A DNA stretch of 64,000 nt from Cryomorphaceae bacterium (GCA_017858515.1 JAFMBM010000002.1:1-64000), one strand, 5' to 3'. Positions 46,454 through 55,619 are shown, numbered from the stretch's first letter. The notes: generated from the sequence alone by a model not told the origin. A program made the numbers and translations.

Positions 46454-47031
46454 AGGTTTTTCGATTCTTCTATGGTTACTTTTTTTCCGTTAACATAGGC
46501 CAGTAAAAAAGCATCTCTAATTCCTAGTTTCCGAACGCCTTCTAAGAAACCAATGGCTTGATTTACATCTTGAAATGCACCTAAAGTGTATTTGTATAAA
46601 CCGTCCATTTCACTCTGCCTGAAATTAAACATTCCCTCTTTATAGAGGCTGAGATCTACCTTCTGATACGCCCCAATCTGAACAAAATACCACTTGCCGG
46701 TACTGAAGTCGATCTCTGTATTTCCACTTTGAGTCTGTGGCATTTGATCAATGAAATTGTATAGGCTATCCACTTGTGTCTGCAGCTTTAATTCTATTTC
46801 AGAAGCTTGTGGAAACAAGACCAGTTGTTGCTTATAATAAAACCATCCAGCAGCAGCCAAAACGGCTAAAAACAAGACTAAAACAATGATAAGGCCCGTT
46901 TGGGCCGATTTCTTTGCATTGCCTGCGGTCTTAATTTGCTTTTCCAGTTGAAGGTTCTTCGACTCAAAATCCAGAACTTTCGATTCCAATTGATCAATAG
47001 CAGCCTTTGCTTCGGGCGGTATGTAGGACAT
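46450..47031 (-). CDS. Single-pass membrane protein with coiled coil and SPOR-like domain
   Basis: 193 residues: an N-terminal coiled coil (IDQLESKVLDFESKNLQLEK), one membrane helix (TGLIIVLVLFLAVLAAAGWFYY), and a C-terminal periplasmic part with WYFVQIGAYQ and YKYTLGAFQDVNQAIGFLEG, reminiscent of a SPOR peptidoglycan-binding repeat. It would be anchored in the inner membrane with the SPOR part outside. It starts 12 bp after the CobT-like gene. The SPOR call is by motif only. Confidence 0.7.
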   Translation of the reverse strand: MSYIPPEAKAAIDQLESKVLDFESKNLQLEKQIKTAGNAKKSAQTGLIIVLVLFLAVLAAAGWFYYKQQLVLFPQASEIELKLQTQVDSLYNFIDQMPQTQSGNTEIDFSTGKWYFVQIGAYQKVDLSLYKEGMFNFRQSEMDGLYKYTLGAFQDVNQAIGFLEGVRKLGIRDAFLLAYVNGKKVTIEESKNL

Positions 47032-47043
47032 TCTTAAAGGGTA

Positions 47044-48015
47044 TTATTTAGTATTTGATTGAATGAGGTAGTCATTTAGATGTTCCAGGGCCAATATAAA
47101 TTGAATGTTTGAAACCTTATAGGATGAAATAGCAAAAGCAGAAGCTCCATTAAAGGCCTCTTTATTCTCCGCTTTCCATTCATTTGGGGCTTCGTATAAA
47201 TGTGTTACAAAATGCGAACTGCCTTTTTGAATAATCTCTGCTAAATAGGATATCCCATATCCCTCTAAACCACCTAGCAAACAGAAGCGAGATTCTTGTG
47301 CCATGCCGCATACGAAACCCACTGCAAAGGCCAAATCGTATCCTCCAAAAAAAGTTAAGGTCGTAACCGGATCAAAACTCATGGGGTGTCGGCGAATCGA
47401 TTTGTCTGCCAAATACACCACGGTCTCTAAGAGATCGGGGTGAATGAGATTTTGCAAGGAGGCATTTAGCGATACGCCTGCGTGAAGGTAAAGTTGGATG
47501 GCTGCATGCACAGATGAAACTGGATTGAGCAATTGAATTCCAGTCCAAAACGCACCTAAATTCACCTCTTCTTTGGCTTGTTGTAAGCCTGTATCGAAGG
47601 CATCTTGAAATTCATAAGATGTAATTGCGGGTCGGAAATACATATTGCTGCTTCCCACCCCTATAGACCGATCTATTATGGGATTCGCATTTAACCAAAA
47701 GTCTACCTTAGATTCTATTCTTTCAAGACTACCGATATTAAAGAAATATTCTTCAAGCTCAAGTTCCGACCGAAGCCTTTTATTGGGAGAGTGAAAGTCT
47801 ATTTTATCAATTACACTAGATTGTTCATCCCACTTCAGCCAATCCCATTGAATGGAATGATCTGTTACAATTTTATAGTGTGCAGATCGACTAGGAAAGC
47901 GGGGTTCTTGAAGGTAAAGACTTGAAGCCCATTGCATCTGATCGGTTAAAGAAAGGACTTCATGAGACTCCTTTCCAACCAAACGCTTTAGATCAATGTG
48001 GCTTTCTTCGTTCAT
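47044..48015 (-). CDS. Degenerate CobT-like protein in the B12 cluster
   Basis: 323 residues. The middle and C-terminal parts follow nicotinate-nucleotide:dimethylbenzimidazole phosphoribosyltransferase (CobT): IDRSIGVGSSNM and PAITSYEFQDAFDTG (about 115-143), HPDLLETVVYL, and FDPVTTLTFFGGYDLAFAVG with FCLLGGL (about 214-250). The N-terminal third is divergent. The C-terminal LGEGTGA-type motif with the catalytic Glu of CobT was not found, so canonical activity is doubtful; a lower-ligand or B12-binding role is possible. It overlaps the BtuG-like gene by 4 bp under a cobalamin riboswitch, supporting a B12 function. Confidence 0.72.
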   Translation of the reverse strand: MNEESHIDLKRLVGKESHEVLSLTDQMQWASSLYLQEPRFPSRSAHYKIVTDHSIQWDWLKWDEQSSVIDKIDFHSPNKRLRSELELEEYFFNIGSLERIESKVDFWLNANPIIDRSIGVGSSNMYFRPAITSYEFQDAFDTGLQQAKEEVNLGAFWTGIQLLNPVSSVHAAIQLYLHAGVSLNASLQNLIHPDLLETVVYLADKSIRRHPMSFDPVTTLTFFGGYDLAFAVGFVCGMAQESRFCLLGGLEGYGISYLAEIIQKGSSHFVTHLYEAPNEWKAENKEAFNGASAFAISSYKVSNIQFILALEHLNDYLIQSNTK

Positions 48016-49061
48016 CTAAAAATATAATCCGTTGGGATTAGACCCACCTCAATACTGTCGATAGGGGTATTGTTAGCATTTAGTCGAACTACCCATCCCG
48101 GCTCAGCGAAAGATAAAGGATTTCCAGCGATAATATTCGACCGAATAGGATCCCAATCTAAACTATAATATCCACCCGATTTCACCTTTTGGAAGTTTGA
48201 AGGATTGCTAATGGAGCAAGTATAAATACTACCGCCATAGGTATTGCTTAAAAAATACAGACTTGAATTATTTGAATTGTAAATAAGATCGGCCGGATGC
48301 CCAATGCTCAAAGGAATCGACACAGTCTGAATAATTTCGAGGGTATTGAGATTCAATTCCACCAATCTTCCTTCACTATCGTTCGATGGATCCATCCAAT
48401 CTGCAAAACCTGAACACAAAACCCAAACTGAACTAGATGTAACGGCAACCGAATTAGGCACATCGCCCACCGTAATCGTTCGGTTTAAGCTAAGGTCAGA
48501 ACGATTCAAAACAGTTAAAGTAGAATCCAGTCCAAATCCTCCAGTATTCATAACCAAAACATAATCGTTCACAACACTTATTCTTTCAGGCCCAGAACCC
48601 GTGCTTACCGAATCGATGATATTGTTTCCGGTAGAGGATAGAACGTACATTTTATTCGTTCCCCAATCACTTACACCAATGCGATTATTCCCCAGATCGG
48701 CAAGGGCTCTTGGAGACTTAAAACCGCTAATTGTGGCCGTACTATTCCAATCGAAAACACTGGCCACTTCCACCTTAGCTGAAAGATTTGAAACTATATA
48801 ATACTGATTTCCAATTAGTTCAAAATCATTGAGAATAGAACCAATGGGAAATCCATTTCGATTAAAAAAAACATCCTTATGCACTGTCTTGGAAGTCAAA
48901 TCAAATTGAGAGATACTACCACTTCCAGCAGAAAAAGGACCTTCATTTAAGATATAAATAGAAGGGTTGGTTTGGCTGACAGGTGCGGGCTTATCGTCTT
49001 CATCGCAAGCACAGAGGAATAGAAAAAAGGTAGAAAAAAGGAGGGTGTTGATTTTAGTCAT
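48012..49061 (-). CDS. BtuG-like surface beta-propeller lipoprotein
   Basis: 349 residues. A lipoprotein signal ends at FLFLCAC, and the lipidated Cys is followed by DEDDK, an acidic stretch like the Bacteroidota export signal for surface lipoproteins. The rest is a YncE/DUF5074-type beta-propeller with repeats such as PSIYILNEGPFSAGSGSIS and SPRALADLGNNRIGVSDWG. In Bacteroides, BtuG of this fold sits on BtuB and captures cobalamin with very high affinity. Its overlap with the BtuB-like gene and the upstream B12 riboswitch support that role here. Confidence 0.82.
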   Translation of the reverse strand: MTKINTLLFSTFFLFLCACDEDDKPAPVSQTNPSIYILNEGPFSAGSGSISQFDLTSKTVHKDVFFNRNGFPIGSILNDFELIGNQYYIVSNLSAKVEVASVFDWNSTATISGFKSPRALADLGNNRIGVSDWGTNKMYVLSSTGNNIIDSVSTGSGPERISVVNDYVLVMNTGGFGLDSTLTVLNRSDLSLNRTITVGDVPNSVAVTSSSVWVLCSGFADWMDPSNDSEGRLVELNLNTLEIIQTVSIPLSIGHPADLIYNSNNSSLYFLSNTYGGSIYTCSISNPSNFQKVKSGGYYSLDWDPIRSNIIAGNPLSFAEPGWVVRLNANNTPIDSIEVGLIPTDYIFR

Positions 49062-50902
49062 TTGGACATTTCTAAGGTTAATTTAAATTGAAAACTTCTG
49101 CCGGGCATTGGCATATACGGGCGAAAGGCATAAGATTGATTGCCAACATTTTGAACGAGGAAGGAGAGTTGATATGGGAAGCGCCTCCAACGATCTTTAT
49201 AATGGAATTGTAGATCGTAAAGATGAAGACCTTGCAACTGGTCTAAGGGTCCAGCATCTTGCACATTGTGCCAATCGGAAGTGATTTGGTTTTGTAGAGA
49301 CATGCTCCATTTTAGATAGTGAATATCTGCCGTAGCTCTAAAGCGGTGGACTGGAATTCCGGGGGCTAGAAAGGCCTGATCTTCTTCTATATATTCGCTC
49401 CATGTGTACTGATAAGCCGGTCTGAACTGCCAATAACCCTTTGAAAATTCTCGTTTCAATACCACTCCTATTTCCATGCCATGCGAGCGCATAAACTGTG
49501 TGTTCTTTGGAACCCAGAAATTCTGGTTTGTAGGCAGCCAGCGAATTAAATCCTTCATTTCTTGTTGAAAGACTAGAATTTCAGGAAGAATAGAAATGTG
49601 CTTTTTCCTCCATTCAGCATTCCAGGCCAACTCTAGCATATATCCTTGTTCTGGATTGAGATTGGGATTGCCCCCCGGAGACCAGAATAAATCATTTAAA
49701 CTTGGCCTTCTATTCGTTAAAGAATAGCTGAGGCGAAATCGCTGTGTACTTCTAAAACGGTACTGAATATGAGTGTGAAACGAAGGCAAGGGTCTTCCAT
49801 CGGAGGCAATATCATGTCTAAGACCCAAAGAGATTGGCATATTTGAAAGGGGTCTGAATCGAGTATTGACAAAAAAAGCAGCCTGATTTCTTTGTCCTTC
49901 TTTGCTGAATCCCCAAGCGAAGGAATGCGCAAAAAAGCCACCTACTTTCCAATGCATTTTTCTTCCAGCCTTTTCCCACTCCGGCATGAGTTGAGCTGTG
50001 TGAGAAGCGTTAAAATCAGCAATGCCATTGCGCTCATGCATGTAATCGCTTGCCTCGTAAAACCAAGCCGATTTCAATTGAAATCCCGAAGCTTTCTTCC
50101 AAGAAAAGAACTGCCGAACCGCTATATCGGTTTGTTGCTGACCTTGAGGAAGGCTAACGAGGATATTGGTTGGGATGCCAATATCGTTTTGTTGAATCCA
50201 GAAGTTATACTCAAATTGATTCTGAGTAGAAGGCTTGTATCGCAGTAGGTACATCAATCCTTCTTGCTCAAAGGCAGCCCCCTCTCGGATCTGCTCACTC
50301 CCTCGGGTATCAGTATAAGGGAAATTGTTCTCGGCTTTGGAAGTGAAAATTCGAACTTCAGAGAAGAAAGCTTTGTGGCGAAATCCAGTATGAGCCCATA
50401 GTTCTGCTTGCTGAAAACTTCCAATCCCCACTCCAAGACGAACAAATGTTGCACTATCCCTAGACTGTATATTACTGAGATCAACAATACCTCCAGCAGC
50501 TGTGCCCGCTAACGCGCCTTCATTCCCGCCCGTTGTAAACTGTACTCGATCAAAAAGAAAAGAAGGAATAGCATTGAGATCAGAAAGCCCTAAGGCGGGC
50601 GATTGCAATGGCATTCCATTAAACTGAACTTGAGTATGACTACCAGGCAATCCCCTAAAAGAAACCGAAGCATATTGACCGGGAAGATCTGTGCGAATCC
50701 AGAGAGGAGTGATGCTTTGAAGTTGGTTTCCCAAGACAGGCGAATGCACCTTAGAAATATCTAAGGTATCGCTGTAGCGAATTTCATTTCCACCCAGCTT
50801 AGAAAGTCGATCTGCCCAAACAGCGACTTCATCCAACCATTGTCCTTGCAAGCGACTTAAGCTGCAAAGCAGCAAGACAGCAAGGATTCTATCCTTCTTC
50901 AT
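49058..50902 (-). CDS. TonB-dependent cobalamin receptor, BtuB-like
   Basis: 614 residues. Signal peptide (ILAVLLLCSLSRLQGQ), a TonB-box-like DEVAVWADR, a plug domain with SVSFRGLPGSHTQVQFNGMP and AGTAAGGIVDLSN, and a 22-strand-type barrel. Outer-membrane receptor energised by TonB-ExbBD. Specificity for cobalamin is deduced from the cobalamin riboswitch directly upstream and the BtuG-like partner, not from the receptor sequence. It lacks the N-terminal carboxypeptidase-like extension of SusC. Confidence 0.88.
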   Translation of the reverse strand: MKKDRILAVLLLCSLSRLQGQWLDEVAVWADRLSKLGGNEIRYSDTLDISKVHSPVLGNQLQSITPLWIRTDLPGQYASVSFRGLPGSHTQVQFNGMPLQSPALGLSDLNAIPSFLFDRVQFTTGGNEGALAGTAAGGIVDLSNIQSRDSATFVRLGVGIGSFQQAELWAHTGFRHKAFFSEVRIFTSKAENNFPYTDTRGSEQIREGAAFEQEGLMYLLRYKPSTQNQFEYNFWIQQNDIGIPTNILVSLPQGQQQTDIAVRQFFSWKKASGFQLKSAWFYEASDYMHERNGIADFNASHTAQLMPEWEKAGRKMHWKVGGFFAHSFAWGFSKEGQRNQAAFFVNTRFRPLSNMPISLGLRHDIASDGRPLPSFHTHIQYRFRSTQRFRLSYSLTNRRPSLNDLFWSPGGNPNLNPEQGYMLELAWNAEWRKKHISILPEILVFQQEMKDLIRWLPTNQNFWVPKNTQFMRSHGMEIGVVLKREFSKGYWQFRPAYQYTWSEYIEEDQAFLAPGIPVHRFRATADIHYLKWSMSLQNQITSDWHNVQDAGPLDQLQGLHLYDLQFHYKDRWRRFPYQLSFLVQNVGNQSYAFRPYMPMPGRSFQFKLTLEMSK

Positions 50903-50952
50903 TATTCAATGTTGCTCTTTTGGTCCCGAAAGAGAGTTAGCGCACATATTTG

Positions 50953-51100
50953 AAGGCAGGTCTTCTGACTCAACGCTTCCAATTCGCCTTCCCAACAAAA
51001 GTCAGTGGCATAATGAATTCGAATAACACGTTTTACAGCTGCGGGCACAGTCTCCGATTTTCACGGAATTCCCTATTAATTGCTCTCACAAACCTTCGAG
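50953..51100 (-). promoter_or_regulatory. Cobalamin riboswitch
   Basis: On the minus strand, 5' to 3': GGGAATTCCGTGAAAATCGG, then ACTGTGCCCGCAGCTGTAA (core at about 51033-51073), GCCACTG (near 51005) and the B12-box-like AGTCAGAAGACCTGCC (50955-50970). This order matches the conserved core of adenosylcobalamin-type riboswitches. It ends about 50 nt before the BtuB-like ATG and should turn expression off when B12 is plentiful. The exact 5' end is approximate. Confidence 0.93.
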
Positions 51101-51101
51101 C

Positions 51102-51109
51102 CAAAAGTA
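51102..51109 (-). promoter_or_regulatory. Putative -7 element of the riboswitch transcript
   Basis: TACTTTTG on the minus strand matches TAnnTTTG and lies directly before the riboswitch core. A TTTG lies only 12 bp upstream, so the -33 element is uncertain. Confidence 0.45.
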
Positions 51110-51170
51110 GACGATTTAATTCAAAAGAAGAGAACCATTCATTTGCTGAGCTGTTATCTTCTTATATCCA

Positions 51171-51308
51171 ATGAAAAAACCCCTTCCTCAAAAAATCTGT
51201 CTCGTTTGCCAAAGGCCTTTTTCTTGGAGAAAGAAATGGGAGAAGAACTGGAATAATGTTTTGTATTGTAGCGATGGTTGTAGAATGCGAAAAAACGGAG
51301 TCAAGTGA
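51171..51308 (+). CDS. DUF2256 zinc-ribbon-like small protein
   Basis: 45 codons, not detectable by length alone. It starts [19 protein letters not shown] and has four cysteines as CLVC...CSDGC with a W-rich centre ([14 protein letters not shown]), the DUF2256 pattern. It overlaps the Cry-DASH gene as GTGA. DUF2256 genes are often found next to photolyase/cryptochrome genes; the role is unknown, possibly a nucleic-acid-binding partner. Confidence 0.88.
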   Translation: MKKPLPQKICLVCQRPFSWRKKWEKNWNNVLYCSDGCRMRKNGVK

Positions 51309-52540
51309 AAGTACTACTCTGGTTTAGAAGAGATTTAAGAATACACGACCACGTTTTACTTCACAAGGCCCAGCAGATAAATGCGCAGTATCTTGGGTTT
51401 GCTCAAGCGCATTTGAAATCCAGTTTTGAAAATACAGGAGAGCCTCGTTGGGGAGAAAGAAAAAAGCAATTTTACCTAGAAACTATTTCCGATTTAAAAT
51501 CGAGTTTCGAGAGCAAAGGACTTCCTTTTTGGTTTTCGGACTTGCCCCTTTCAAAAGCCATAGAGACGGTAGAAGAGCAATTTATACCAGATGAGATTTG
51601 GTGTCAGAATGCAGCGGGCTGGGAGGAGCGTGAGGAAGTATTAATGCTTGCGAAAAAATACAAGCTAAGAGAGATGGAATCGCAGAGTTTGTATTCTTTA
51701 GAAGATTTGCCCTTCAAATTAGAATCGCTTCCTTTTATTTTCACTGATTTCCGTAAGAAAGTAGAAAAACATTCAGAGGTTCGGCAATGCTATTCCACAG
51801 AAATTCAATTCAGTGGAGCCCAGAACATTCAAACACCCGAACTACCAGAGCTTAGCTTTCTCCCAATACATCCACATTCTGCTTTTCCTTTTGCTGGAGG
51901 AGAAAGGGCCGCATTGGAACGAATGAAGGATTGGATTTGGGAAGGCAATCATCTTTCGACTTATAAAAAGACACGCAACGAATCTATTGGCACGGAGTAT
52001 TCCTCTAAGTTGAGTGCCTATTTAGCTTGGGGCTGTCTTTCCCCGAGAACCCTATATTGGGAAATAAAGAAATACGAGCGAGAAGTGCTCTCGAATGAAA
52101 GTACCTATTGGCTTTACTTTGAGCTTCTTTGGCGCGATTTCTTTCATTTCACCTGTCGAAAAGAAGGCAGTAGCTTTTTTAAATCAAAAAATATTGAAAA
52201 GCAAATAGATCAATCCAAATGGATGGCTTGGAAAGAGGCAAAGACCAATAATTCCTTCATTAACGCCCATATGAAGGAGCTCGCGGAAACAGGCTTTATG
52301 AGCAATAGAGGAAGGCAAAATGTGGCCTCTTTTCTATTGCATTCACTAAAGATAGATTGGAGGTTGGGAGCGCAGTATTTTGAAAGTGAGTTAATAGACT
52401 TTGAACCAGCTAATAACTATGGCAATTGGACCTATTTAGCGGGTTTAGGACATGATCCCAGACCCAATCGCATTTTTAACCCCGAAATACAAAAACAACG
52501 ATACGATGCCGAAGGCAAATACGTTGAACTATGGACTTGA
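51305..52540 (+). CDS. Cryptochrome DASH / photolyase-family flavoprotein
   Basis: 411 residues. The N-terminal photolyase antenna domain starts [18 protein letters not shown]; the C-terminal FAD-binding domain has [27 protein letters not shown] and [22 protein letters not shown], with the closing [11 protein letters not shown]. This combination is the DASH type, which repairs cyclobutane dimers mainly in single-stranded DNA and may act as a light sensor. The start is GTG, overlapping the DUF2256 stop. Confidence 0.93.
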   Translation: MKVLLWFRRDLRIHDHVLLHKAQQINAQYLGFAQAHLKSSFENTGEPRWGERKKQFYLETISDLKSSFESKGLPFWFSDLPLSKAIETVEEQFIPDEIWCQNAAGWEEREEVLMLAKKYKLREMESQSLYSLEDLPFKLESLPFIFTDFRKKVEKHSEVRQCYSTEIQFSGAQNIQTPELPELSFLPIHPHSAFPFAGGERAALERMKDWIWEGNHLSTYKKTRNESIGTEYSSKLSAYLAWGCLSPRTLYWEIKKYEREVLSNESTYWLYFELLWRDFFHFTCRKEGSSFFKSKNIEKQIDQSKWMAWKEAKTNNSFINAHMKELAETGFMSNRGRQNVASFLLHSLKIDWRLGAQYFESELIDFEPANNYGNWTYLAGLGHDPRPNRIFNPEIQKQRYDAEGKYVELWT

Positions 52541-52551
52541 ATTAAACAACA

Positions 52552-53223
52552 ATGGCAGAAGCAAAAACAACTAAAAAGGCAGTGAAAGAAGAAATTTCAC
52601 TGACAGAAAAAATCATCAATGCCTTTAAAGAGTACAAATTAGAAAACGGAAAGGATCCTTCGAGCATCTATTCTTTCTGCAAACACATAGAAATAAGCGA
52701 GTCAGACTTTTACAGTCACTACAATTCCTTTGCAGAAATAGAAAGAGAATTCTGGACTGGAGTATTTCAACAGACCGTAGAAAAGTTAAAAAATTCGGAT
52801 GAATGGGAGTCGTTCTCTAGCAGAGAAAAACTATTGGCCTTCTATTTCACTTGGTTTGAAGATTTACTCAATAACCGAAGTTTTGCACTCTTATCCTTTC
52901 CAAAAAGGCCTTCATTACCTAATGAAGAAGATTTGTTGAAGCCTTTGAAACACGAGTTCCATCAGATGGTAAAAGAGCTCATGATCGAAGGAGAAAGCAA
53001 TGGAGAAATTGCAAATAGAAAGTTTATTTCAGACAAATACAGCGATTTGTTGTGGATGCAGTTTGTCTTCCTATTTGATTATTGGAAAAAAGACAGCAGC
53101 AAAAGGTTCGAGAATACAGATGCCGCCATAGAGAAAAGTGTTAACCTTGGTTTTGATTTGATGGGCCGTGGCCTGGTTGAATCGCTAACCGATTTCGCCA
53201 AATTTCTCCTCAAAAGCAAATAA
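52552..53223 (+). CDS. TetR-like transcriptional regulator
   Basis: 223 residues. A Lys/Ala-rich leader precedes a TetR-type helix-turn-helix (KIINAFKEYKLENGKD to ISESDFYSHYNSFAEIEREF), then an all-helical C-terminal ligand/dimer domain (LLAFYFTWFEDLLNNRSFAL). The HTH is divergent. It abuts the UbiB-like kinase gene (TAATG), an arrangement I recall as recurring in Bacteroidota, so it may control that gene or a shared envelope/lipid function. Confidence 0.78.
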   Translation: MAEAKTTKKAVKEEISLTEKIINAFKEYKLENGKDPSSIYSFCKHIEISESDFYSHYNSFAEIEREFWTGVFQQTVEKLKNSDEWESFSSREKLLAFYFTWFEDLLNNRSFALLSFPKRPSLPNEEDLLKPLKHEFHQMVKELMIEGESNGEIANRKFISDKYSDLLWMQFVFLFDYWKKDSSKRFENTDAAIEKSVNLGFDLMGRGLVESLTDFAKFLLKSK

Positions 53224-54545
53224 TGAAAGAACAAGATAGTATTCCAACAGGAAAGGTGCAGCGCGCTACACGCTTCGTAAGTACAGGGGCTAAAATTGGC
53301 GGTAATTATTTGAAGTTCTACACAAAAAAAATCATCACAGGCGATTCAAGTCGTGCTGAATTAGATGAGAGCAATGCTGAGGATATTTACAATTCTCTTT
53401 CAGAGTTAAAAGGTAGCGCCTTAAAAGTGGCTCAAATGCTCAGCATGGATCAGGGTTTATTGCCAGGTGCTTACACCCAAAAATTCTCCCAAGCGCAATA
53501 CAATGCCCCTCCCCTTTCGTACCCTTTAGTGGTGAAGACATTTAAGCAAGAATTGGGAGGCTCTCCTGAAAGTATATTCGAGTCCTTCGGCAAGACGGCC
53601 TCCGCGGCAGCTTCCATTGGCCAAGTGCACAAAGCGGAAAAGGATGGACAAGCCTATGCCGTTAAAATTCAATATCCAGGGGTGGGCGAAAGTATTCGCT
53701 CCGACTTGAAATTGGTTAAACCCATTGCCATGCGCATGTTTAACCTTAGCGAAGCAGACATTACCCACTACCTCGAAGAAGTAGAAGAAAGACTCATTGA
53801 AGAATGTGATTACGGACTTGAATTGCAGCGTTCTATTGAAATAGGAAAGGCCTGTGCCCACTTGAAAAACATTCAATTTCCAGTGTATAAGGCAGAAATG
53901 AGCGGAAGAAAAATCCTCACCATGGAATGGTTGGAAGGAAAACACTTGATTCAGTTTCTAAAAAACAATCCGTCTCAGGAGGTAAAAAATAAAATAGGTC
54001 AGAGCCTTTGGGATTTTTATGATTTCCAAATCCACGAGTTATTGCAAGTGCATGCAGACCCACATCCAGGCAACTTTTTATTTAGAGAAGATGGAACCAT
54101 GGGAGTTATAGACTTTGGCTGTATTAAAACCCTAACACCTGAATTTTACAAGAGCTATTTCCGATTGTTGGATGTAGATGATCAAGGAGAACCAGAGGAT
54201 TACGACCAACTGTTGCGTGAGCTTAAATATCTTTTGAAGGAAGATTCTACCGAAGATGCGGCCTACTTTAAAGAGAAGATTCTCATGATGAATCAGCTTT
54301 TGGGCCTCCCTTTTAGAAGTACTTCTTTTGATTTTGGCGATCCAAGCTATTTTGCTAAAATCTATGCCATTAGCGAAGAATTGGCAGGAGACAAAAGACT
54401 TAGAAAGGCAAATGGAGCCCGGGGACCTAAAGATGCCTTATATATCAACCGAACGTATTTTGGTTTGTACACTTTGCTGCACAATCTAGGAGCCAAGGTG
54501 GAAATTCAAATGAGAAAGGCATCAGTTAAAGAGGCTATCGCCTAA
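53223..54545 (+). CDS. ABC1/UbiB-family atypical kinase
   Basis: 440 residues. AAASIGQVHKAEKDG with the Ala-rich loop, AVKIQYPGVGESIRSDL (Lys), and the kinase catalytic stretch QVHADPHPGNFLF followed by GVIDFGC (metal-binding Asp). This is the UbiB/AarF/ADCK fold; family members support quinone synthesis or lipid handling by ATPase activity. No C-terminal membrane helices of proteobacterial UbiB were seen. It is translationally coupled to the TetR-like gene. Confidence 0.92.
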   Translation: MKEQDSIPTGKVQRATRFVSTGAKIGGNYLKFYTKKIITGDSSRAELDESNAEDIYNSLSELKGSALKVAQMLSMDQGLLPGAYTQKFSQAQYNAPPLSYPLVVKTFKQELGGSPESIFESFGKTASAAASIGQVHKAEKDGQAYAVKIQYPGVGESIRSDLKLVKPIAMRMFNLSEADITHYLEEVEERLIEECDYGLELQRSIEIGKACAHLKNIQFPVYKAEMSGRKILTMEWLEGKHLIQFLKNNPSQEVKNKIGQSLWDFYDFQIHELLQVHADPHPGNFLFREDGTMGVIDFGCIKTLTPEFYKSYFRLLDVDDQGEPEDYDQLLRELKYLLKEDSTEDAAYFKEKILMMNQLLGLPFRSTSFDFGDPSYFAKIYAISEELAGDKRLRKANGARGPKDALYINRTYFGLYTLLHNLGAKVEIQMRKASVKEAIA

Positions 54546-54570
54546 TTTCGTCCTATCTAATTCTTTATTC

Positions 54571-55056
54571 ATGAAAAGGAAGTTGGCCCTCTGTATTCTC
54601 CTTTGCGTTTTTTCGCTTGAAAATTGGGCTCAAACCGTACCTGAACATGCTTTCGGTTTGCGGTTTTCAGGTGGAAGTTTGTACAGTGGCGCTTTAAATT
54701 ATCAGTATTCTGCAGATGAAGAAACTCGTTTTGAGTTTAATATTGGATTATTAAGAGGACTGAACCTAGATGCTACTGAGATTCAGATTACCTATCAGTG
54801 GGTGTTTCCAATGCACGAAAACTTCGATTGGTATGCTGGCGGGGGCGGAAAGCTTGGTTTTCAGTCGGAAAATGAGGATGAAAATAAAACGCCCTTTGGA
54901 ATATCTGTAGTAGGTCAAGCGGGAATTCAATACACTTTTGATATTCCATTGCATATCTCATTGGATCTCTGTCCAGATTTGCTTACCATCAACTACAGCA
55001 ATCACGCAGCTACATGGGTAAATCTCAACTTAAGTGTGCGTTATCTTTTATTCTAA
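54571..55056 (+). CDS. Small outer-membrane beta-barrel, hypothetical
   Basis: 161 residues with a signal peptide (KRKLALCILLCVFSLENWAQ) and about eight predicted amphipathic strands, ending in LSVRYLLF with a C-terminal Phe as in barrel proteins. It resembles small OmpW/OmpX-like barrels, though no family motif was certain. 25 bp after the UbiB-like gene. Confidence 0.65.
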   Translation: MKRKLALCILLCVFSLENWAQTVPEHAFGLRFSGGSLYSGALNYQYSADEETRFEFNIGLLRGLNLDATEIQITYQWVFPMHENFDWYAGGGGKLGFQSENEDENKTPFGISVVGQAGIQYTFDIPLHISLDLCPDLLTINYSNHAATWVNLNLSVRYLLF

Positions 55057-55073
55057 CCTCATAGAAAGCACCA

Positions 55074-55610
55074 ATGAATTTTTGTCCCCACTGCGGTTCT
55101 TCGGAACTGATAATCAGAATCCCTGAAGGAGATCACAAAGAAAGATGGGTTTGTACTCAATGTGAGTCTATTCATTATGTGAATCCAAAAATTATTGTGG
55201 GATGTCTTCCCCTATGGGAGGGGAAAGTGATGATTGCGAAAAGAGGAATAGAGCCGCGCTTTGGCCTTTGGAATTTGCCGTGCGGATTTATGGAGACAAA
55301 TGAAACGGTGGAAGCTGGGGCGGTGAGGGAAGTTTTGGAAGAAACTGGTTCCGAGGTAGAATTGCTTCGTTTACACACGGTTTACAATCTGCTTCATGAG
55401 CATCAAGTCTATTTAATTTTTCTGGCCAATATGAAGTCAGATCACTTCCAAACAACCTTGGAAAGCACAGAAATAGGTCTATTTACAGAAGAAACCGTTC
55501 CTTGGTCCGAAATGGCTTTTAATTCATCCACCTTCGCTCTACAAAATTATTTTGAAGATGTGCGGACGGGTAATTCAGCTGTTCATTTCGGAACCTATAA
55601 AAGGAAATAA
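55074..55610 (+). CDS. NUDIX hydrolase with N-terminal zinc ribbon
   Basis: 178 residues. A zinc ribbon at the start (FCPHCG...CTQC) and the NUDIX box GFMETNETVEAGAVREVLEE with the following TG, matching GX5EX7REUXEEXGU. It resembles NudC-like or ADP-ribose pyrophosphatases with the ribbon in front. Substrate unknown. 17 bp after the barrel gene. Confidence 0.93.
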   Translation: MNFCPHCGSSELIIRIPEGDHKERWVCTQCESIHYVNPKIIVGCLPLWEGKVMIAKRGIEPRFGLWNLPCGFMETNETVEAGAVREVLEETGSEVELLRLHTVYNLLHEHQVYLIFLANMKSDHFQTTLESTEIGLFTEETVPWSEMAFNSSTFALQNYFEDVRTGNSAVHFGTYKRK

Positions 55611-55619
55611 AGAAAACAT

